DNA of 64,000 bases, from positions 434,001 to 498,000 of IMG/VR virus record IMGVR_UViG_3300046665_000548; one strand, given 5' to 3'. This DNA comes from a virus. A program made the position numbers and the translations under genes. The notes under the pieces were generated by a model that saw only the letters and a list, made by a program, of their open reading frames with translations, was not told the origin of the DNA and ran no database searches. Shown in pieces: positions 14,761 through 22,676 of this stretch (positions are counted from its first letter, which is position 1; the number at the start of each line of letters is the position of its first letter).

Positions 14761-15837
14761 GTGCGCAATAGCACAACAAAAGGCACGCCAGCGCGTGTCG
14801 AAAAACCCCCGTACAATCTCGCCGTCTTCATAGGCCGTTTCCAGCCCTTCCACCCCGGCCATCTGCACGTTTTGCAGAGTGCTTTGGATAGTGCTGACGC
14901 GCTCACAGTTCTGGTCGGCTCCTCGAATGAGCCCCGCACATATCACAATCCGTTCACGTTCGAAGAGCGTAAACGGATGATCGAAGCTAGCCTTGCGCCA
15001 GAGCTTCGGTCACGCGTGCTGATCCTACCCATCCACGATCACATGTACAACAATTCGGCATGGGTCCTGGAAGTGCAGGATGTCGTGAACGAAGCGAAAG
15101 ACCACTTTGGTCTGAAGAATTCAGCCAAGGTCGCGCTCGTCGGTCACAGCAAAGACCACACGAGCTTCTACCTCAAGATGTTCCCTCAGTGGGGAGCTAT
15201 GGAGGTTGGAAATTTCCGCAGCATCAGCGCCACACCGATCCGTGATCTGTTCTTCAATACTCGCACGTACAGTAACTTTTGTCTGTCGGTCGGTGACGAA
15301 CTGGAGCAGCCGGTACTGGACGTTCTCTACAAGTTCGCGAACGAGGAATGCTATCGCGATTTGATCGCGGAGTACGAACACGTCCGTAGACTACAGCAGC
15401 CCTATTTGGGTCTGCCGTATAAGCCGATCTTCCAGACCGTGGATGCCTGCATTGTGCAGTCCGGACACGTGCTGATGATCAAGCGACGCAGCCTTCCTGG
15501 TCGCGGCCTGTGGGCTCTACCGGGCGGGTTCATCAAGGCCGAAGAGACCATCAACGATGGTATGATTCGGATCGTTCGGGACAAGACGAAGATCGAAATC
15601 CCGGAACGTGTTCTTCGGATGTCGATGACGACAAATCGGCGCTTCGATGATCCTCATCGTTCGTCAAGAGGTCGGACTATCACTGACGCTTTCCTGCTTC
15701 GACTTCAGGATAACGTCGAACTGCCTAAGGTGGCCAAGTCAGAAGATATTCAGTGGTGGCCCATCGCGGATGTTCAGCGAAACATGTGCTTTGAAGATCA
15801 CTACTACATTCTGAGCAACCTCCTCAGTATATCGTAA
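14761..15837 (+). CDS. nadM: Bifunctional NMN adenylyltransferase / Nudix protein
   Basis: Joins NMN and ATP to make NAD+. The N-terminal nucleotidyltransferase shows 'GRFQPFHPGH' (25-34) and 'ISATPIR' (155-161), both intact. The C-terminal domain (about 220-358) is Nudix-like, as in the NadM-Nudix proteins of Synechocystis and Francisella and NatV of phage KVP40. Its Nudix box (256-278) is damaged: the catalytic R-E-x-x-E-E reads R-I-V-R-D-K, so ADP-ribose hydrolysis is doubtful. GTG start with TAGGAG. It sits directly before nadV; together they convert nicotinamide to NAD+. Confidence 0.93.
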   Translation: MRNSTTKGTPARVEKPPYNLAVFIGRFQPFHPGHLHVLQSALDSADALTVLVGSSNEPRTYHNPFTFEERKRMIEASLAPELRSRVLILPIHDHMYNNSAWVLEVQDVVNEAKDHFGLKNSAKVALVGHSKDHTSFYLKMFPQWGAMEVGNFRSISATPIRDLFFNTRTYSNFCLSVGDELEQPVLDVLYKFANEECYRDLIAEYEHVRRLQQPYLGLPYKPIFQTVDACIVQSGHVLMIKRRSLPGRGLWALPGGFIKAEETINDGMIRIVRDKTKIEIPERVLRMSMTTNRRFDDPHRSSRGRTITDAFLLRLQDNVELPKVAKSEDIQWWPIADVQRNMCFEDHYYILSNLLSIS

Positions 15838-15927
15838 TCGTTTTCACTATTCCCAATCTACCAGAAGTTCTATAAGACGGCGAGATATACTCGGCGCATG
15901 AACATTACCCCAAAGGAGCCTTTGGCT

Positions 15928-17367
15928 ATGACTAACCTATTTTCTGTTCCCCTACTCGCTCAAGCAACCCGCGCCGAACGCGAAGCATTTGCTCTCGCAA
16001 TGTTCAACAATCCGTGCATCATGACGGACAGTTACAAGGCCAGCCATTACTTGCAGTATCCGCCGAACACCAACTACGTTTATAGCTACATCGAGAGCCG
16101 TGGCGGCCGGTGGGCTAAGACGGTCTGGTTCGGCGCACAGGGCCTAATCAAGAAGCACCTGCGTACGCGCGTGACGCGCGAAATGGTCGAGGTCGCGAAG
16201 CTGTTCTGGGCCGCACACGGCGAGCCCTTTAACTACGACGGCTGGATGTACATCGTTGAGAAATACAAGGGTCGTATCCCGTTGACGATCAAGGCCGCGC
16301 CAGAAGGCATGGTCATCCCGACGCACAACATTCTGCTGTCGGTGATCAACAACGACCCGAACCTCGGCTGGCTCACCAGTTGGTTCGAGACCCTTCTTCT
16401 GCGCGTCTGGCACGCCACGACGGTTTCGACCGGCTCCTGGTACTGCAAGCAGATGATCATGGAAGCTCTGAACGTATCGTCGGATATCCCCGAAGAAGCG
16501 ATCCTGTTCGCTTTGCATGATTTCGGTATGCGCGGTGCGGTCGATTCATCGCTGTCTGGCGCTGGTCACCTTGTCCACTTCATGGGCACCGACAACACCG
16601 AGGGTATCATCGGCGCGATGGCGTTCTACGATGCGCAGATGTGCGGCCTGTCGATCCCCGCTGCCGAACATTCGTCCATCACGTCCTGGGGCCGCGAGAA
16701 CGAGGTCGAGGCGTATCGCAACATGCTTCGCCAGTTCGCCAAGCCCGGCACCATGGTGGCAGTGGTTTCGGACAGCTACGATCTGTGGAACGCCATCGAT
16801 AACCTGTGGGGCGACAAGCTTCGCCAGGAGGTGATCGACAGCGGCGCGGTCGTCGTGGTTCGCCCCGATTCGGGTGATCCGACCGTCGTTCCGATCCAGG
16901 CCATTCAGCGTCTGGATGCGCGCTTCGGTTCGACCGTCAACAGCAAGGGCTATCGCGTTCTCAAGAACGTGAAGGTCATTCAGGGCGACGGCATCACACC
17001 GGACACGATCCCGGTGATCCTGAAGAACCTGCTGGCGGCTGGCTACTCGGCCGAGAACCTTGCCTTCGGTATGGGCGGCGGACTGCACACGGTCGGCATC
17101 GACCGCGACACGCAAAAGTTCGCGATGAAGTGCTCGGCCGCGCTGGTCGATGGTACCTGGATCGATGTGTTCAAGGACCCGGCCACCGATCCTGGCAAGC
17201 GTTCGAAGAAGGGCAAGCTGGCGCTGGTCAAGAACGACGCTGGCGAGTTCGAGACCGTGCCGCTGGAGGGCAACGAGGATCGCGATCTCCTCGTAACCAT
17301 CTACGACAACGGCGACATCGTGAAGGACTGGACCTTCGAAGAGGTTCGCGCCAACGCCGCTGCATAA
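15928..17367 (+). CDS. nadV: Nicotinamide phosphoribosyltransferase (NAMPT)
   Basis: Makes NMN from nicotinamide and PRPP. 479 residues from ATG 15928, close to the usual 460-490. Family features: 'NPCIMTDSYKASHYLQYP', 'HDFGMRGAVDSSLSGAGHL', 'GTDNTEGI', 'VVRPDSGDPT' and 'GDGITPDTIPVIL', all uninterrupted. ATG 15928 is chosen because of the AAGGAG 9 nt before it; an in-frame ATG at 15898 lies 6 nt after a TATACT box and could be an alternative leaderless start. With nadM upstream and prs nearby it completes NAD+ salvage. GC-rich in codon third positions compared with the small early genes. Confidence 0.95.
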   Translation: MTNLFSVPLLAQATRAEREAFALAMFNNPCIMTDSYKASHYLQYPPNTNYVYSYIESRGGRWAKTVWFGAQGLIKKHLRTRVTREMVEVAKLFWAAHGEPFNYDGWMYIVEKYKGRIPLTIKAAPEGMVIPTHNILLSVINNDPNLGWLTSWFETLLLRVWHATTVSTGSWYCKQMIMEALNVSSDIPEEAILFALHDFGMRGAVDSSLSGAGHLVHFMGTDNTEGIIGAMAFYDAQMCGLSIPAAEHSSITSWGRENEVEAYRNMLRQFAKPGTMVAVVSDSYDLWNAIDNLWGDKLRQEVIDSGAVVVVRPDSGDPTVVPIQAIQRLDARFGSTVNSKGYRVLKNVKVIQGDGITPDTIPVILKNLLAAGYSAENLAFGMGGGLHTVGIDRDTQKFAMKCSAALVDGTWIDVFKDPATDPGKRSKKGKLALVKNDAGEFETVPLEGNEDRDLLVTIYDNGDIVKDWTFEEVRANAAA

Positions 17368-17385
17368 ATCATTCATGAAAGGAAC

Positions 17386-17409
17386 AGGGCCGGGATTAAC
17401 CCCGGCCCT
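17386..17409 (+). terminator. Strong hairpin after nadV (no U-tract)
   Basis: 9-bp perfect stem AGGGCCGGG / CCCGGCCCT with a 6-nt loop, 19 nt after the nadV stop. No T-run follows, so it may stabilise the mRNA 3' end rather than stop transcription. Confidence 0.55.
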
Positions 17410-17421
17410 AGCCTCGAATGA

Positions 17422-17727
17422 ATGAATGACTCGCTTCAGCGAATCAAATTTGTCTCAAGACGCAAAAGATTAACCGATGGCAATCTCTACTACGTAGTCG
17501 AGTATATCGATTACTCATTGGCGTTCGGTTACTTTGGCGTCCCTGGTAACTCGGCAGAAGAATTACACACCGAGCTAATGAATTCCGTCTCTGGAAACGT
17601 GCTATCGGAGCCAATTCGATTACAGAGGGTGTCGATGGCTTGCATCATTGGTTGGCGATTCTTTGTTCGCGAAACCAATGATGTCGTATACCTGAAACTG
17701 CTCGGAGACGCCGTTTTCCAACGGTAG
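17422..17727 (+). CDS. Small 'FKL'-motif paralogue (101 aa)
   Basis: C-terminal motif 'GWRFFVRETNDVVYLKLLGD' (about 77-96). The N-terminal half has 'YYVVEYIDYSLAFGYFGVPG'. Follows the nadV hairpin. Function unknown; part of the dispersed family. Confidence 0.55.
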   Translation: MNDSLQRIKFVSRRKRLTDGNLYYVVEYIDYSLAFGYFGVPGNSAEELHTELMNSVSGNVLSEPIRLQRVSMACIIGWRFFVRETNDVVYLKLLGDAVFQR

Positions 17728-17738
17728 GCAGGAGGGGG

Positions 17739-17767
17739 TTGCTCAGGGTTTTTGGCTGGTGTAGATT
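17739..17767 (+). promoter_or_regulatory. Putative sigma70 promoter
   Basis: TTGCTC (17739-17744), 17-nt spacer, TAGATT (17762-17767), ahead of the zinc-finger gene at 17801. Confidence 0.5.
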
Positions 17768-17800
17768 CATGACATTAGTCCTCATGGAGACCCCTAGCTT

Positions 17801-18958
17801 ATGGCCATCCCCCACGGAAGGCGCTGGGAACCGCGCAGAATACGTTTCGGCAATGGTTCAAAGAACATATTTTCATGCACATGTTCTAAGTGCGGATGGA
17901 TAGGGACATTTGATTCCCTACAAAACCTGCCAGACGAAGTTGTAAGCAAAAAGTTCAGCCATTTCGGTTGGCTATTAGGTCGATCCAACGCGCACAATAT
18001 CTGCAAGCGTTGTCTGAGTGGCCAAGCTGGCGTTCAACCCAAAAATGAATTGGCAAACGTATTCAGGGTAGTCGAGAACGGCGTGCCGGTGCCGCCCTCC
18101 AAGGAATTGCGCGCTCGGGTCGCAAAAGAGATCGTCAAACACGATACCGCGAAACGCGCTGATCTCGATGACATTATCAATCGCCATTTCCCCAAGAAAC
18201 CTTTGGAGGAATCTGTGTCTGAAACAGAAACAGAAACAGAAACAGTGGCGAATCCAGAAATCTCAGGAGACCTGTTAGACACGCTGAAGGGTATCAGAGA
18301 GAATATGGGATTGATCGCTTCTGAACTTGGGAATGTTCGTGCTGCGCTCGAACTCCAAGCAGAACAGACCAGCTATATGGTCGCCAACACGAGCAATCAG
18401 ATCAAGGCTCTAACTATCCTTGGACCATTGATCGCCAAGACAACCGAAGCCGTTGGTTCTGGCTTCGCAGACCAGCAGCAGTTTCTTCTCGATATGTTGA
18501 AAAAACTACCGTCGCCATCTCGTCCGGAACCTCAGATCGAACCGCAGCCTGAGCCGTCTCACTCCAATATCTCCCTGTTGAAAAAGGTGTTGAAAGAGCC
18601 TCGACAATATACGCATTCGCCAAAGAAGGCCGTGAAAGGTCGTACAGAAAGCGAAGTGTCGATTTATTCTAATGCGGTGAAGACTGGATCAAGTGCAGGA
18701 CGCAAATGGTCAACTACAATTCGCGTTTCGCGTGATCTGTGGGACGCTGCTGATCTCAACGGCCAGGAACGCGTAGTAGTCACGCAGAAGAATGGCTCGA
18801 TCAAGGTTTCAAAACCCAAGCACGGCGATATCGGAATCAAAGTGAAGAAGCTCAGTGAGATGGTAGCGGTTCTCCAAGTTTCGACACTAGGAGATATCAA
18901 TACCAAGGACATGAGTGCTTCCGTTGGGAACGGGTCTCTCACCCTTCGACCGGCATGA
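17801..18958 (+). CDS. Zinc-ribbon protein with coiled coil, unknown (385 aa)
   Basis: Residues about 26-70 contain two Cys-x-x-Cys pairs ('CSKCGW' and 'CKRCLS'), a likely zinc ribbon. A Glu-Thr repeat (ETETETET) comes from four copies of the hexamer GAAACA at 18221-18244. Residues about 155-235 look like a coiled coil ('LKGIRENMGLIASELGNVRA'), then a Pro/Glu-rich linker, and a C-terminal domain with 'KWSTTIRVSRDLWDAADLNG'. Possibly a nucleic-acid-binding scaffold. Not recognised. GGAG precedes the ATG. Confidence 0.6.
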   Translation: MAIPHGRRWEPRRIRFGNGSKNIFSCTCSKCGWIGTFDSLQNLPDEVVSKKFSHFGWLLGRSNAHNICKRCLSGQAGVQPKNELANVFRVVENGVPVPPSKELRARVAKEIVKHDTAKRADLDDIINRHFPKKPLEESVSETETETETVANPEISGDLLDTLKGIRENMGLIASELGNVRAALELQAEQTSYMVANTSNQIKALTILGPLIAKTTEAVGSGFADQQQFLLDMLKKLPSPSRPEPQIEPQPEPSHSNISLLKKVLKEPRQYTHSPKKAVKGRTESEVSIYSNAVKTGSSAGRKWSTTIRVSRDLWDAADLNGQERVVVTQKNGSIKVSKPKHGDIGIKVKKLSEMVAVLQVSTLGDINTKDMSASVGNGSLTLRPA

Positions 18959-19230
18959 CTTTTTCAATCAAAGAACATTCGAATTCGCTGACGCCGGAGG
19001 AATACAACAAAGGTCTTCGCGACCCTTACTGGTTCGCTACCGTGGTTTTAAAGGGAGATTCTGGACACCCATACGTTCCGCAGTACCTTTGTAGAAAGCA
19101 TCCATTTTATGTGTGGTGTGTTGAGAAGGGGATTCGATTGGAGGTCGTCCACTCGGGAATGGCGACTATGATCTACGGTTACATTCAACATCACACTCAG
19201 GCGGTCGAAGCGAAAATTCGCTTCGGCTAG
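18955..19230 (+). CDS. Small 'FKL'-motif paralogue, divergent (91 aa)
   Basis: ATGA overlap with the zinc-ribbon gene. The C-terminus 'ATMIYGYIQHHTQAVEAKIRFG' keeps the Ala-x-x-(F/A)-K-(L/I)-R-(F/W) core. The rest has two cysteines ('YLCRKHPFYVWCVEKG'). Function unknown. Confidence 0.55.
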   Translation: MTFSIKEHSNSLTPEEYNKGLRDPYWFATVVLKGDSGHPYVPQYLCRKHPFYVWCVEKGIRLEVVHSGMATMIYGYIQHHTQAVEAKIRFG

Positions 19231-19231
19231 T

Positions 19232-19570
19232 TCATCCAATGAACTTTTTGATGTGAGCCAGCGTCATCTTTAATTTCTTAGTGGGGTCTTTCTCGTCCTC
19301 GATTTTCTGAAAGTTACGCAACGCTGCGTCTTGCTTTCGCTTAATCCGATATTCGAGTTGTTTCTTGCTCGGGCCTAAAGACAGGCCATGTTCCTTGCAA
19401 AAAATTCGTACGATATTCTTTGCAATTCCCAAGTTATGATTGTCGTAGTTGCTATAGTTGATTTCTTGACCGGCAGTGTCGATAGACTCCAACACCTGCC
19501 TGGGTGTTCGATACCGATTAACACCTTTGCTATCGGTATAATCGAGGAAAAGCTCTTTCGGATTTTTCAT
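19232..19570 (-). CDS. Unknown basic protein (112 aa)
   Basis: Helical and lysine-rich, e.g. 'LEYRIKRKQDAALRNFQKIE'. The N-terminal 'NPKELFLDYTDSKGVNRYRTPRQVLESI' looks like a small beta domain. Could bind nucleic acid given charge; nothing more. Start overlaps the upstream stop (ATGA). Confidence 0.5.
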   Translation of the reverse strand: MKNPKELFLDYTDSKGVNRYRTPRQVLESIDTAGQEINYSNYDNHNLGIAKNIVRIFCKEHGLSLGPSKKQLEYRIKRKQDAALRNFQKIEDEKDPTKKLKMTLAHIKKFIG

Positions 19571-20043
19571 TCTTCAGGTCTCCAGCTTGGTCCGTCTTCT
19601 GCCGTGCGCACGCCCCAAAAGATGCCCTTGGTCCAGCCCGTGAGACGATCACGTTCGGCATAGCTCAGGTTATGTTCACTGTCTTTTGCGAGTTGTTTGT
19701 CGATGCTGTCCAGATCGTCACCAAAGCCACGGAAGCGCATGTAATCTTCAAGCACCTCCAGCTTGGTCTTAGCTTGCGCGTGGTCTCCGTAAAGCTTGTT
19801 CTTCTCAGCCAGCGCATCATGCCACATATGCACGGGGACGGTCTCTTCCGGATTCATCGCGTTCCGAAGCCAGGAAGCAAATATGAAGGGCCAATACACT
19901 GCGGTTAAAAGCGTGTGCACGACCATTTGCTTCCAGCGCCACCCGGCACTGAAAAAGTAAGCGGCGGCCGACATCGTGCGAAGCAAGCCGATCAGCAAGC
20001 TAAGCACGATATAGACGGCAAAAATAACCAGTGCGGTAATCAT
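19567..20043 (-). CDS. Membrane protein with soluble C-terminal domain (158 aa)
   Basis: Two hydrophobic segments at about 3-21 and 40-60 ('VVHTLLTAVYWPFIFASWL') followed by a charged region with a predicted helix pair ('AQAKTKLEVLEDYMRFRGF'). Function unknown. Coupled to the gene downstream. Confidence 0.55.
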   Translation of the reverse strand: MITALVIFAVYIVLSLLIGLLRTMSAAAYFFSAGWRWKQMVVHTLLTAVYWPFIFASWLRNAMNPEETVPVHMWHDALAEKNKLYGDHAQAKTKLEVLEDYMRFRGFGDDLDSIDKQLAKDSEHNLSYAERDRLTGWTKGIFWGVRTAEDGPSWRPEE

Positions 20044-20055
20044 GTCAAATCCGTT

Positions 20056-20205
20056 CTATCCCAAAATCAATGCACAGATGACGATGCCAACAAGGATAAC
20101 CAAGCCCTGCCATGGTGCCGGGCTCATCGAATTGAGCGGTCCCATCGCATCGTCGGCCAGTATTTGCCCCCACTGTTCGTCAGTGAGGTGCTTCGGCTTG
20201 ATCAT
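20056..20205 (-). CDS. Very small single-TM protein (49 aa)
   Basis: ATG 20205 overlaps the preceding stop as TGATG. Residues 1-28 are soluble (MIKPKHLTDEQWGQILADD...), and 32-49 form one membrane segment (QGLVILVGIVICALILG) at the very C-terminus, as in tail-anchored proteins. Confidence 0.55.
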   Translation of the reverse strand: MIKPKHLTDEQWGQILADDAMGPLNSMSPAPWQGLVILVGIVICALILG

Positions 20206-20663
20206 CAGAGTATCCCCGAAAAGCTGTTGCAAAGCGTGTCTACGTCGATCTTCGGTGCGCCCTCCACCACGTATCGTCCCCAAATGGTTTCGGGAATAAT
20301 GCGAGCCTGAGTGTCTTGGCGTCCGAGTATGTGGGCCTTCACGTATCGATGATGGCCGTCCAGGGTCAGGTGCGATCCATCGTACCAAGTAGCGATCATC
20401 ATCGGGTACTTGTCGAGATCGTCGGCCGTGATTCTTGCGAGACGATGTTGCTCGATGCCGCGTTCATCTCGAAACTGCGCAGCAATCTCCGACAGGACCG
20501 GTATCAGAAAAATCTCCAACGCGAGCATGTCTGGATCGCGCATTAGTCGCTCGACCGCAATAATCGTGATCTCGCCCGAATCGGGGTCCTGGTACGTGTA
20601 TGCGACCTCTCGCTTGCGTACTAACTCTTCAAACTGAGGGCGCATCCTCTTTCCTTCATTCAT
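20205..20663 (-). CDS. ParB/Srx-fold protein (152 aa)
   Basis: The segment 'WYDGSHLTLDGHHRYVKAHILG' (about 94-115) is the core of the ParB N-terminal/sulfiredoxin fold, where 'DGHHR' lines a nucleotide pocket. Such proteins bind CTP or ATP, or act as nucleases. Phage copies are usually of unknown function. The start overlaps the upstream stop (ATGA); a second ATG at 20645 with AGGAAAGAGG is an alternative. Confidence 0.65.
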   Translation of the reverse strand: MNEGKRMRPQFEELVRKREVAYTYQDPDSGEITIIAVERLMRDPDMLALEIFLIPVLSEIAAQFRDERGIEQHRLARITADDLDKYPMMIATWYDGSHLTLDGHHRYVKAHILGRQDTQARIIPETIWGRYVVEGAPKIDVDTLCNSFSGIL

Positions 20664-20890
20664 CCGAACCTCAGTTTAAAAGCGAGCGCCGTATCGGCGT
20701 CTGAGAACCAGAAGTCCCATGCCCCATTACCAGCAGTCCACTTGCCGCGTGCGTTCACATCGTGGTCCAACCAATCCCAAATCCCCTTATCGTATTCACC
20801 TGAGGTACTGGATAGATCGAGTCTGACGCAATGCCACGCGCTCCAGTCGATCTTCCGGATGTCCCAGGTTTCTACGATCTCTCGCGCCAC
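20660..20890 (-). CDS. Small 'FKL'-motif paralogue (76 aa)
   Basis: One of the clearest copies: 'GAWDFWFSDADTALAFKLRFG' ends the protein. The N-terminal part is 'VETWDIRKIDWSAWHCVRLD', with a tryptophan-rich middle. Function unknown. Confidence 0.65.
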   Translation of the reverse strand: MAREIVETWDIRKIDWSAWHCVRLDLSSTSGEYDKGIWDWLDHDVNARGKWTAGNGAWDFWFSDADTALAFKLRFG

Positions 20891-21039
20891 TGGCCCGTAA
20901 CTTTCACGTTGACGATATAGAGAGGATACGCAACGGGATGGTCTCTCAGATAAGCCGCGACAGCACGAGCGTTTTTTCGGCTCATGCCATCAGTCTGCTC
21001 AACCGTGCCGAAGCACGACATGTAGAAGAGATAGCTCAC
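20872..21039 (-). CDS. Unknown small protein (55 aa, GTG start)
   Basis: GTG at 21039 overlaps the stop of the preceding small gene as GTGA, the coupling used throughout this region. Encodes VSYLFYMSCFGTVEQTDGMSRKN..., ending 'YPLYIVNVKVTGQWRERS'. A later ATG (21021) is an alternative. Confidence 0.45.
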   Translation of the reverse strand: MSYLFYMSCFGTVEQTDGMSRKNARAVAAYLRDHPVAYPLYIVNVKVTGQWRERS

Positions 21040-21161
21040 CGCCCGAATATCACCTCTAATATTTTCCAAATTCCGATCATTGCGAGAAGCCAAAACAACA
21101 GCGCGTGCCACCCATCCACGTGGATGTATGTGTTATTGAGCATCCAGCGCAGGGCCTTCAC
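21036..21161 (-). CDS. Very small membrane peptide after tyrS (35-41 aa)
   Basis: GTG 21161 overlaps the tyrS stop (GTGA), with an in-frame ATG at 21143. The sequence 'HALLFWLLAMIGIWKILEVIFG' is a single membrane segment. Its stop overlaps the next GTG start, so it links tyrS and the downstream gene by translation. Confidence 0.5.
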   Translation of the reverse strand: MKALRWMLNNTYIHVDGWHALLFWLLAMIGIWKILEVIFGR

Positions 21162-22309
21162 GCTACGATCTCCACGACGATCTTTTTCTTCGTCAACACG
21201 TGGCGTTCACCGGCCACGAGAGGCTTAGCCCAACCATTTTTGCGGGCCTGCGAGAGGGATGGAAACATACCAATGGCGACGCAGACGGTCGCCATTGATG
21301 CGCCCGGCCCAAGCTCAGCAATCGAGAATCGACGTGTAGCCGGAATTGGCGTACCGTCGTCCTCAAAGGACGTGAATAGGTTTTCCACGTGATCGTGCAC
21401 CAACGTGGTTACCTGATTGGCGAGCATGATTTTAGCGGCGTTGATGTCGCGAGACATGATCTGTTCGATGATGTCGAGCCGAAGCATCGTGAATAGCTTT
21501 AAGAAGCGCTCCACGTCGCGGTCATCGGTATTGCGCCAGAACTGCCAGAACTCAAAGGGGCTCGTTCGCTCGCGATCCAACCAGACGGCCCCGCCTGCGG
21601 TCTTTCCCATCTTGTCACCAGAAGCGGTCTGGATCAGCGGACACGTTAGGCCGAACAACTGCTTACCGTCCATGCGGCGGGCGAGGTCAATACCGTTGAT
21701 GATGTTGCCCCATTGATCGGAGCCGCCCATCTGGAGCGTGCAGTCAAACCTGCGGTTCAACGTCATGAAATCGAATGCCTGGAGAACCATGTAGTTGAAT
21801 TCCAGCAGGGACATCTCCTGCTGACGTTCCAGTCGCCCCTTAACGCTGTCCATGGCGAGCATGCGGTTTACGGAAAAATGCGTGCCGACCTCTCGCAGAA
21901 ACGAGATGAAGTTCAGATGCTGCAACCAATTGGCATTGTCGAGCACCCATGCGCCGGTTGGCTCTGTAAAATCGCGTATCTTGAGGAAGCGCCCGAATAC
22001 CTTACTAAGGCTGTCTTTGTTAGCCTCAATCTGTTCGACAGTCAGAATCTTTCGTGTAGCGTCTTTCCCCGAAGGGTCGCCCACCATGGACGTTCCGCCA
22101 CCCAGCAGGACGACAGGTGTGTGACCGCACTGCTGAAACCAGTGCAGCATCATGATCGGCAGCAGTGAGCCGACGTGCAGCGATGGCGCTGTGCAGTCAA
22201 ATCCGATATAGCCGACTGACGGCTTCGAAAGCTGCGCACGTAGTCCGGCCTCGTCCGTGCACTGATGCACGAAACCACGCTCTTGCATTATAGTCAAAAA
22301 ATCCATCAT
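21158..22309 (-). CDS. tyrS: Tyrosyl-tRNA synthetase
   Basis: Charges tRNA-Tyr. 383 residues from ATG 22309. Class I motifs: 'PSLHVGSL' (HIGH, 45-48), 'QMGGSDQWGNI', and 'KMGKT' in place of KMSKS. A C-terminal S4-like RNA-binding segment ('PSLSQARKNGW...ERHVLTKKK') is kept but short; host enzymes are about 420. The start is placed at 22309 because the promoter's -10 (TAATCT, 22320-22315) lies just upstream and because 'MMDFLTIMQERGF' lines up with the E. coli TyrRS N-terminus. This gives a leaderless mRNA. No tRNA gene is seen in the window. Confidence 0.93.
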   Translation of the reverse strand: MMDFLTIMQERGFVHQCTDEAGLRAQLSKPSVGYIGFDCTAPSLHVGSLLPIMMLHWFQQCGHTPVVLLGGGTSMVGDPSGKDATRKILTVEQIEANKDSLSKVFGRFLKIRDFTEPTGAWVLDNANWLQHLNFISFLREVGTHFSVNRMLAMDSVKGRLERQQEMSLLEFNYMVLQAFDFMTLNRRFDCTLQMGGSDQWGNIINGIDLARRMDGKQLFGLTCPLIQTASGDKMGKTAGGAVWLDRERTSPFEFWQFWRNTDDRDVERFLKLFTMLRLDIIEQIMSRDINAAKIMLANQVTTLVHDHVENLFTSFEDDGTPIPATRRFSIAELGPGASMATVCVAIGMFPSLSQARKNGWAKPLVAGERHVLTKKKIVVEIVA

Positions 22310-22314
22310 GTCGC

Positions 22315-22342
22315 AGATTACCATGTAACAAACTTTTGGCAA
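22315..22342 (-). promoter_or_regulatory. Promoter of tyrS, 16-nt spacer, leaderless
   Basis: Minus strand: TTGCCA (22342-22337), 16-nt spacer ending TGG, TAATCT (22320-22315). Only 5 nt separate the -10 from the ATG at 22309, so the transcript should start at or beside the A of the start codon. Confidence 0.65.
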
Positions 22343-22343
22343 G

Positions 22344-22676
22344 TCACTCGTGGAACATTTTGAACAACGTAGCTAGATGATCGCTCACAAAACCGAAACC
22401 GATCTTCTTGCTATATTGAAAGTCCCAAACCGCGAAATACTCGTTATGAAGGACGTATTCAAAAGACGAGCACGACTGGATAGGATATGATTTGCTTCGA
22501 TCAAGCTGACACTCAATCCAGTAAAGCAAATCCAAGACGGGCTGTTCGTCTCTCTCAAACGGTGGCAGCGGAAGAACGACTAGAAATTTCGGCGGTTCGA
22601 TGCCTCTCCATGCGTTGTTGACCATCATATCCATGATGACTTCAAAACGAATTTCTTTGCGTTCGTCGCGACTCAT
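22344..22676 (-). CDS. Small 'FKL'-motif paralogue (110 aa)
   Basis: Ends 'GFGFVSDHLATLFKMFHE', with 'YFAVWDFQYSKKIG' before it. ATG 22676 overlaps the upstream stop (ATGA). The N-terminal 'SRDERKEIRFEVIMDMM' is helical. Function unknown. Confidence 0.6.
   Translation of the reverse strand: MSRDERKEIRFEVIMDMMVNNAWRGIEPPKFLVVLPLPPFERDEQPVLDLLYWIECQLDRSKSYPIQSCSSFEYVLHNEYFAVWDFQYSKKIGFGFVSDHLATLFKMFHE

Noticed and set aside
15855-15866. TGGTAGATT on the minus strand between nadM and nadV
   Set aside because: No -35 at the expected position and it would point back into nadM; probably chance.
16546-17376. 276-codon open frame opposite nadV
   Set aside because: Antisense of a strongly conserved enzyme with high GC third positions; typical antisense shadow.
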